Source: Liriodendron chinense (Eukaryota; Streptophyta; Magnoliopsida; Magnoliales; Magnoliaceae). From it: a DNA stretch of 64,000 nt. The notes under the pieces were generated by a model. The model saw nothing but the letters and a program-made list of their open reading frames with translations, made no database searches and had not been told where the DNA came from. This document shows, one piece after another, positions 57,180 through 64,000 of this stretch. The DNA lies in assembly GCA_003013855.2 (NCBI GenBank), contig ML058392.1:3141529-3205528 (forward strand), written 5' to 3'. A program made the translations under genes and the position numbers. Position 1 is the first letter of the stretch. Every line of letters starts with the position of its first letter.

Positions 57180-57600
57180 GATTGCAGGGAATTCCAAGCA
57201 TCCACTGTGCCTGGAGTCGACAATGGATTAAAGAATTGTACAGATCAACAACTTTGCCAACAAGTCAACCGATAATATCACAATTCGTATGATCAAGTGC
57301 ATACTTATAAGATAGGAGGCTTTGATTGACCGATCCAACCGTTGAGATCTCGTCTATCGATCGCAGGGAATCCAAAGCATCCAATGTGCCTAGAGTCTAC
57401 AATGGATCAATAGATTTTACAGATCGATGACTTTACCTACACTAGCTCGATGACTATAGGGAATTCAAAGCATCCATTGTGCCCGGAGTCGACGATGGAT
57501 CAAGGGGCTTTATCGATCATGAACTAGCTAATTGGTATACAAGGGATCCCAAGCATCCAACGTACCCGGAGTCGACGATGGATCAAGGGGCTTACACAAC
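57180..57600 (-). repeat. Repeats in R-U5 of LTR E
   Basis: A unit containing 'agggaattccaagcatccactgtgcc' and 'ggagtcgacaatggatca' recurs four times (about 57187, 57366, 57459 and 57541) at roughly 90-180 bp spacing. It lies downstream of the promoter, unlike the motif array. Confidence 0.7.
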
Positions 57601-58059
57601 AATAGCGTCTGTCGAGGTAGATAATCAAACCAATTAACCAAAGAGAACTCCAACATTCACACACCATTGTTGAACAAAAAGAACCAAAGCTTACAAATTT
57701 CTTCAAAGGCTTCACCCCTAGCCTTAGCTAGAGGTTTAGGCAACCATGCTATAATGGAAGACTAAAACTCACTAAGAAAGAAAACTCTACACTACTCTAC
57801 TTCTACAAAGGAAAAGAAGAAGAAAAGAAGAGAAAACTTGAATTGTGGGATGATGGAAATGAGAGGGAGATGAGCTCCTTTTATATCCTCATGAGAAGCT
57901 CCAAGCCTAGGTGGCATTCTAAGCAAATCTCCTCTAGGTTTGGGCTTGGAGTTAGGCTTGGTTGATGAGGTGGCACTTCCAAGCCAATAGTTTTGCTTTT
58001 AGGTTTGGGTTAGAAGTTAGGCTTGGAATGCCCAAAGCAAACTTTTCTTTTTGGTTTGA

Positions 58060-59300
58060 AGCTCATGGATGGAAGAGGATGGAGAGAGCATTTGCTTCGC
58101 CCAAGGATGGAAGATGGCAAGGTGAGTTAACTCGGCGATGAGTTGGAGTTGACTGGGTCCACATGCTAGACATGGAGAATCTGAACCGTCCATTGAAGAT
58201 GAGATCTACACATTGGTTGATGGAGTGGTCCGGTTGATGGAGTGGTTGCAGTGCTTTGGACGGTGGCTGAGTGGAGTCTTCATCTTCTAGTTGAGATGGA
58301 CGGCTACTGATGTTGGAGGTCAGCATGTGTGATGGCCTTAGACGGCTGAGATGCAGTAATGCTGTAGCAAGTGGACGGTTGATGAAGGTCCATCATATCT
58401 GGATGGTAGAGAAGCTGGCACGTGTGGAGCTAGGGAGACGTGTAATGGCTACATGTCTCGTAGCTGTGGAACTGATGATGGTTGTTGGTCCACTTGTTTA
58501 GAGTTTGGATAGCTAGATGCTCCTGGACGGTGATGATGATGGGCTATTATTTGAAGGACGATGTGGTTGCAGCTGGTCTTGAAGCAGTGGGGTCTACTTG
58601 ATGGCTGGATGTGCAAGATGGGTTGGACGCTGGAGATGGATGGTGAAGATTGGAGCTGTTTGCTGCAACGTCAGCTGCTACACGCTGGACGGTTGGATTG
58701 GGGCCCATCTTGATGGACGGCTGAGCTGGTCCAGCTGCACGTGCAAGGTGGGGACCTGATGGAGTTGATGACGTCCACCAGTTGGACTTGGATGGTGAAG
58801 ATCACACCATCAGGTGAACTATGGTGATGGTTGGATGGTGAGCCCATCTGATGGACGACTCTGCTGTGCCTGTTGGACGGCTGAAGATGAAGGTGGGGAC
58901 CACAACGTTGCTGGGCCGATGAGTAGTTAGGTCCACTTGCTGGATCAAAGGACAGCTGGGAAGATGGAGCTTGTTGTGGACAATGGATGTGTTCTCCTAT
59001 TGTTGGCCCATATGATGGACGATGGTTGATGCTGGTGTGGAACGTCCAGAGATCTGCTGCACGTTGAACTGGTGGGACGGTTGATGCTGGAAATGGTGGG
59101 GTCCACCAGATCTGGAGATGTCCAGTGCTGGATGTTGCATGCAAGGGGAAGCAGTGATGGACAGCTGATGATGTTCATTGGATGGTCATCAGACTGCACA
59201 TTTATGGTGAGGTCCACTGATTTCTGGACAAGCTTGGATCTCCCATTGTTGATGGATAGTGCTAGATGTTGGCTGAGACCTTGGTCACTTCACATGTGGA
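58060..59300 (-). repeat. Large U3 array of GGACGGTTGATG words in LTR E
   Basis: At least eleven GGACGGYTGATG-like words occur (58258, 58298, 58371, 58540, 58624, 58686, 58715, 58850, 58874, 59017 and 59077), mixed with GGTGGGGTCCACC and CCATCTGATGG. The array begins about 180 bp upstream of the TATA box and fills some 1.2 kb of U3. Open frames here are repeat by-products. Confidence 0.7.
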
Positions 59301-60530
59301 TGCTCAATCGTGACCGTCCAATCTTACATGATTTCCCAAACACGATCATCTGGACATACAAACCTCAATTTCCAAATGAGCGGCATTGTGATACGGTCCA
59401 TTGTAGAACATGATCCATCCTTCAATCTTTAAAGGTTCAATTTCCTTCAGGATCATCACACACTTGATCTTAATCACTTTTAGGCTTAAAATGTCCTGAT
59501 TGGCTCATATCTCCTTCAGCCTCCATTAATCACCTGAATGGCAAAAACACATCTAATGATGGATAATTAACTAGAAAAACAATGATAATACTCTAAATAT
59601 CTAAGGTTAATTATACAATATTAGGCACTTATCATGGTCAAAAAATTAGATATTCAAATCTAGGAAAAGTCATCCATCAAATGATTGATCCATCGAGCCC
59701 TTTAGTAGAACAATGGTTAAATAGTGTCTTTATGGTTGGATTGATGATTCAATTGCTGGATTGTCTCGGATTTGTTGTTCAACAATTGGATTATTCTAAT
59801 TGAGCATCAATGGCTCATTAGGTAATTAAAGAACATACTGGTACATATGTCCTTTACCAATGTTACTAACTTAGAGAAGTAAATTTAATCTCTACTGAGT
59901 GTGGTGAGTCTAAAGCAGGTTTTATTTATGGTAGATTTTCGTATATGGCAAGTTTGAAAACAGTAAAATTTTGCATGTAAGGGACTTCAAACCTTCCAAC
60001 ATAAGGTTTCTTTAATAACCTTTTAACAAATTATACTAATCACATTTTCTTAAAAGAAAAAAGAGAAATTCTATTTGAGTTGAAAATTTTAGGCAAAGTT
60101 GAGGAAAAAAATGCAATCATGAGGATTGAACACTTGACCCCTCTTCTTCCTACTTAGATAATTAACTATTTCTCCATTTAAGTTCTTATAATAATGAAAT
60201 GCATGATTAATTATGTAAGCATGATCATGGGATGCATGAGATGTTATGATAAATGATATTTTTTCAACTATTGTACAAGTAATTAGATCATGATTTTATT
60301 CTTCTACTAAGCCTCTTAAGATATCAAATCTATTTTACTAAAGGGTGTATTTAATGGTCCAAAAAGTGGATATTTAAATCTAGGAAAATTCATTCATCAA
60401 ATGATCAATCCATCGATCCCTTTAGTAAAACAATGGTCAAAAAGTGTTTTTGATGGTTGGATTGATGATTCAATGGATGAATTATCTCAGATTTGTTATT
60501 CAACGACTAGATTGTTTTCTCTTTCCTACA

Positions 60531-60628
60531 AACACAAATACACATATAAGTAGGTGATTTTAATAACTTAAATAATGTAATTGTGTAATGAATTGGGATT
60601 CAAATATGCACAATTCAGAGCTTCACAA
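60531..60628 (-). mobile_element. Fragment of Athila-like LTR start, copy F
   Basis: On the minus strand TGTGAAGCTCTGAATTGTGC and about 80 following bases match the first part of LTR B (33400-33506, 'acaaacacaaatacacatat' region). The rest of the LTR is missing. Confidence 0.6.
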
Positions 60629-60689
60629 CTACACACTTTTATAGCTATCTCTGCCATGAGACTGTTTCCCCTACAAATGTAAACAAATA

Positions 60690-61990
60690 CCCCGATGTAG
60701 ATTTCCTGGAGTCTATGTTGCCTTCCATATTTGCATATGTGTACCCTTCTAAGACAGGCTTTCCTTCATCAAAGCATAAGTTCAACTTTGATGAGCCCCT
60801 CAGATACCGTATTATCCATTTCACTATTGCCTACTGTTCTTTGCCAGGATTGGCGAGATATCTACTAACTACTCTAACCTCATATGTCATGTCTAGGAGC
60901 ATATACACCATAGCATACATTAAACTTTCTATTGTTGAAGAATAGGGGACCTTCTTCATATCTTCTAACTCTTCCTTCTTCTTGGGGCACCATTTGTCGC
61001 TCAATTTGAAGTGATAATCGAGTGGAGAACTAACTAACTTTGTTGTCTTCATATTTAATCTTTCTAGGACCTCTTTAACATACTATTCCTGTGACAACCA
61101 TAACCTTTTTGTGCTTCTATCACATGAGATTTCCATCCCTAGAATCTTTTTAGCCAGACCCAAGTCCTCATCACAAAATACTTGCCCAACTCCTATTTCA
61201 GTCTGTCAATCTTTTTAATGTCTTTTCCCATAATGTGAATGCCATTAACATATAGTAAAAGAATGAGAAAGTCACCATTCAAGACTTACGTGTGAACACA
61301 CATTGATCTGACTCCGTTCTGTCATACCAATGCTTTGGCATAAACAAGTTAAATTTCCTATATCATTGCCTTAGAGGTTGCTTTAGCTCGTACAAGCTCT
61401 TCCTCAACTTACACACCATATGTTTCTTACCTTTGATTTTGAATCCTTATGGTTTCATCATGTATATTTCTTCTTCCAAATCACCATTGAGAAAAGTCGT
61501 TTAGACATCTAACTATTCTATCTCCAAGTACATGCTTGCAACCAAATCGATCAACACCCGAATGGATGTTATCCTCGCCTCCGATGAGAATATCTCATTG
61601 AAATCAACATCTCTTTTCTATCCAAAACCTTTCACCACTATTTTGGCCTTAAGCCTCGACTGTGAACTCTTTTGTTCTATCTTCTTTCTAAACACCCATT
61701 TGTTACTCAAAGGTTTCTTGCCCTTAGAAGATTTCACCAACTGATATGTGTAGTTCTTATGCAAGAATTTCATCTCCTCTTTTATAGCTTTTAACCACTC
61801 AGTCTTATGTATATTGGATAGGACCTTAATGTAGTCATCTGATTTACTCACATCGATAAGCATAACATACTCATGAGTTGAGTACGTCTTGGACGATTGT
61901 CTCTCCCTAGATGATCTCCTCACTTATGGCTCAACAGGTGGATTAAGAGGGTTAAGTGAAATTGCGGTTTTACCGCTTGTAGAGATACTC
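60690..61990 (-). pseudogene. Degenerate Ty1/copia pol (reverse transcriptase to RNase H)
   Basis: On the minus strand the start of copia reverse transcriptase is read at 61618-61923 (HKTEWLKAIKEEMKFLHKNY, VKSSKGKKPLSNKWVFRKK, LKAKIVVKGFG), preceded by an Arg/Ser-rich linker. Decayed middle parts follow at 61100-61600 (complement of a YVDD-like region near 61250). The end of the reverse transcriptase/RNase H connection is at 60831-61052 (VPYSSTIESLMYAMVYMLLD, VVSRYLANPGKE). Stops and frameshifts separate the parts. Integrase and gag are absent, and the LTR at 61998 lies directly upstream. Confidence 0.8.
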
Positions 61991-61997
61991 GGAGATA

Positions 61998-63889
61998 TGT
62001 CTATGGACCTAGAGGGGGGGGTGAATAGGACCTTATTAAAATTCTTTTCGCCTACTTATGCAATTCAACAAGTTTAAGCTAGGTAAGCAAGAACACCTTG
62101 GCTTCCAAGCCTTGGTGGGTCCAATCACAAGACTAGCAAGAGTTAAGCAATAACCAACCCTAGTCTAAGCATGCATAGGTAAGAAAATGATTCAACTAAT
62201 TAAGCTACTAACCTATGCACCTTGTGTAGACTTATGAGATTGGATCAATGAGCTCAAGTCTACACAAGTAGTGAAGGTACATCTTGTGCAAGGATGCCTA
62301 AAAAGTGCCTAGCATGCATTCATATCAATCATTCATAATTAAGCAATTAAACTAACAATGCAAAGATATCAATGTGCTCAATAACAATCACAAACACAAG
62401 GATGTATAGTGGTTCGACTACGTGTCTACTCCACTCCCGGTTCAAGTACTCAACCCCTTTGAGCACACCGGCATTCACTATCGGAGGTTTTAAATGAGGT
62501 TCACCTCTCAACCTTTACACGGAGGTTTTATCGGTTCACCTCTCAACCGTATCCGGAGTTTTAGACATAGGCTAACTCTCAACCTTATCGCACGTTTACT
62601 CCCGTGTCGGAGGCTCCCCCTTGGAGACTTAGTTTAGGCCCGGCTAACGGGCCAAGGAACGGCTAACGTCCCTAAGGCGAGTTGACAAACAAACTCTAAA
62701 ATGGACTCTCAAATGAGACAACTTACTTGTCGGATGAGCCCCTTGTTTAGCGCCGTATTGGGTTGCTTGATCTCCGATCTCCCGTGCTTCAATCAGCGTC
62801 CCTTTGCTCCCTCGATCGTGCCGCCGTTGCGTTGCCAATGCCTCAGCCACATTCGATCAAACACCTTGCATGCGATGCCTTGAAATGCCCAAGGTGCTAG
62901 GAGGATGGGTGAATCTCATACATGGGATGTGTAGGTTGTTCCAACTAGGAGATTCACCTAGAGAGTCTTCTAGAGGTCTTGGACAAAGGATATACCTATG
63001 TGGAATAGTGTCACACCTCTAGATTTGAGAGAGGAATCAAGTCATCTCTTGATAGCATTTGAATGCCCATACTTGTGTTTGAAACACAAGGGATATGACT
63101 TGAAAACCTCCTCTTTGAGGCCCCTTATGATGTACAAGATAAGTGTGGAATGGGCTCTCAAAAACTTCTCTCTTGACCCAAGAGTGGAGCTCCATATTTA
63201 TAGAAAAGAGGCTCCAACGGTCATAAAACGGCCATAAAACGGCCTGCCCCGACCGGTCACGACCGGTCGGACCCCCCTGCTGAAAGACAAGCATTACATA
63301 GGCCAACCACATGGGCCGACCGGTCATGACCGGTCGGACCCCCTCACTGGACAGCCTCAATATATCAGGCCGACCGGTCATGACCGGTCGGCCACTCTTG
63401 CTGGACGGCCTAGATTGTGAAGGCCGACCGGTCAAGACCGGTCGGCCAGGCTTGCTGAACCCTTCCATTGTGAAGGCCGACCGGTCCTGACCGGTCGGCT
63501 GGCCTTTGTACATCCAGCAGGGATGCTGGCCAACCGGTCTTGACCGGTCGGACCAGCCTGGGTCCCCTCTATGCTGTGCTGAGTTCTTCTTTCTCCAGCT
63601 GGTTCATAAAGACCTAGGTAGAGTTGATCAAATGGGACACCTAGGGCCTATCTATGATGACTAAAGGGTTCTAAATATGGTCAAGGTCATTAAGGATACA
63701 AAGGGGATAGGTTTTGGTCGAGGTTAAGGCACCAAGGCATCTCATTTACCTGAATCTTCTTCCTTGATGTGGTTGGACGTCTTGAGTCTTCGGTCTTCGT
63801 CTTCATTGGGCTCAACCGACACAAGACTCACAGCTGTAAGTGATTGACAAACAAGGTGCACTAGTATGCCACGAAAAAGTGCACTAACA
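61998..63889 (-). mobile_element. 3' LTR of a SIRE-like Ty1/copia element, copy G
   Basis: On the minus strand it starts TGTTAGTGCACTTTTTCGTG at 63889 next to a polypurine tract, and ends in CACCCCCCCCTCTAGGTCC and ATAGACA at 61998 (1892 bp). TATA (minus CTATAAATATGG) is at 63193-63203. The R-U5 side has repeated 'ggttcacctctcaacc' words (62500-62590). The GACAAAGGGGGAG tract and the CCTCTAGG end are what I remember for SIRE-type elements. The body lies beyond the right edge of the window. Confidence 0.7.
63250..63551 (-). repeat. Six long palindromes in U3 of LTR G
   Basis: Units are at 63250-63270, 63316-63337, 63368-63393, 63422-63447, 63475-63498 and 63528-63551. Each is two GACCGGTC cores in inverted order. 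Units 2 and 3 are perfect palindromes of 22 and 26 bp (arm CCGACCGGTCA, extended by GG in unit 3); the others differ at the centre or by one arm base. The last five are spaced 53-54 bp and share spacers with 'ttgctgga' and 'attgtgaa' words. The array begins about 50 bp upstream of the TATA box. Confidence 0.95.
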
Positions 63890-63903
63890 ATCTCCCCCTT
63901 TGT
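63890..63903 (-). other. Polypurine tract of SIRE-like element
   Basis: Minus GACAAAGGGGGAGAT directly precedes the LTR start TGTTAGTGC. It shows that LTR G is the 3' LTR of an element continuing to the right. Confidence 0.75.
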
Positions 63904-64000
63904 CAATTACTTACAAAAACTTAACCTACCAAAACAAATTACATGTTCAAGATATTACAATGATAAAGCATAAATTACAGGACTCTTGACATGTCTAAAC
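63904..64000 (-). other. Edge of SIRE-like internal region
   Basis: Only about 100 bp of AT-rich sequence remain. It should be the post-pol region of the element and no coding motif is visible. Confidence 0.4.

Larger units (their letters stand above)
56783..59634 (-). mobile_element. 2.85-kb LTR with expanded U3 array, copy E
   Basis: It is flanked by TGGTC at 56778-56782 and 59635-59639, a 5-bp target duplication confirmed by the empty paralogous site near 60355. On the minus strand it begins TGATAAGTGCCTAATATTG and ends near CTTCGGGTTGTAAGA (final CA mutated). TATA (minus GGATATAAAAGG) is at 57878-57888. The R-U5 side has 'ttcacccctagccttagctagaggtttagg' (57708) and a series of 'gggattccaagcatccaatg'-type repeats (57180-57560). 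Lineage is uncertain; the TGATAAGTGCC start is seen in Ty3 LTRs. Confidence 0.75.
56370..60530. repeat. Tandem duplication (period about 723 bp before insertion)
   Basis: Copy 1 is 56370-56782 plus 59640-59820, and copy 2 is 59950-60530. Shared landmarks are 'attttgcatgtagggga' (56391 and 59971), 'gaggattgaacacttgaccc', 'aagcctcttaagatatcaaat', 'aaagggtttatttaatggtc' and 'atccatcaaatgat'. Copy 1 is interrupted by the LTR at 56783-59634, so copy 2 shows the pre-insertion sequence. Divergence is roughly 10-15% by eye. Confidence 0.85.

Noticed and set aside
58671..59144. 157-codon minus-strand frame in LTR E
   Set aside because: It spans the repeated GGACGGTTGATG array and reflects repeat composition.
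63250..63551. CRISPR-like array of repeats and similar-length spacers
   Set aside because: The organism is a plant, the repeats are full palindromes inside an LTR U3, spacers are related to each other, and there are no cas genes.
1..64000. tRNA, rRNA and other structured RNA genes
   Set aside because: No complete cloverleaf or rRNA segment was recognised by eye; the only tRNA-like promoter boxes belong to the SINE at 39087. A tRNAscan or Infernal run would decide.

Overview
This window is nuclear DNA of a flowering plant. It is almost entirely transposable-element sequence: nested LTR retrotransposons, solo LTRs, a hAT miniature element, a palindromic TRIM and a tRNA-type SINE. Only one convincing host gene is present, a single-exon DUF247 (UPF0481) gene on the minus strand at 27466-29106. 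A dispersed, vocabulary-like repeat (phrases such as GTGGGCCCACC, GATGTATG and CACTAAAATGAGCTGTC) recurs in both orientations at about 10.1-11.6, 24.0-25.9, 34.6-36.1, 39.0-40.5 and 51.2-52.2 kb. From memory this resembles intergenic DNA of magnoliid genomes (Liriodendron or Cinnamomum type), but the species cannot be fixed from the sequence alone.

Layout. 0.3-3.1 kb: Athila-like 3' LTR plus 3' untranslated region (minus), with a hAT miniature element at 3318-3871. 4.1-10.1 kb: a decayed CRM-like Ty3 chromovirus (plus) whose reverse-transcriptase region is split by an 854-bp head-to-head TRIM palindrome. 10.1-11.6 kb: phrase-repeat DNA. 11631-23326: a young, structurally complete Tekay/Del chromovirus with a 5-bp target duplication (ATTGG), nearly identical 2.85-kb LTRs, gag, and pol ending in a chromodomain; gag and pol lie in different frames. 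23.3-26.0 kb: minisatellite and phrase repeats ending at a TATA box, probably an LTR remnant. 27.4-29.1 kb: DUF247 gene. 29386-30075: solo LTR. 32.1-34.3 kb: second Athila-like 3' end. 34.6-40.6 kb: phrase repeats, an LTR-like promoter with a poly-G tract, and a SINE. 41.0-42.3 kb: Ty3 remnants. 42362-51058: long Athila element (minus) without a 5' LTR, carrying an inserted solo LTR. 51.2-56.3 kb: chromovirus-type LTR remnant containing an Athila-like solo LTR (54271-55654). 56.4-60.5 kb: a tandem duplication, one copy of which holds a 2.85-kb LTR. 60.7-62.0 kb: Ty1/copia pol remnant. 61998-63889: the LTR of a SIRE-like element that continues past the right edge.

The most interesting signal cuts across families. 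In nearly every LTR here with a recognisable TATA box, the stretch just upstream of it is filled by an array of short palindromic or repeated motifs. Four aligned Athila-like LTRs keep their flanks but carry different motifs at the same place (GGCCGATCG, GCGACCGGTCGC, TCGATGGGATCGA, CCGACNNGTCGG). The SIRE-like LTR has six 21-26 bp palindromes at about 54-bp spacing, and the CRM-like LTR carries the same GACCGGTC word although it belongs to another superfamily. This looks like a hypervariable, exchangeable U3 cassette; its function is unknown.

Most element boundaries below come from visible TG...CA ends, target-site duplications, primer-binding sites and polypurine tracts. Lineage names are judged from remembered protein motifs without database searches.
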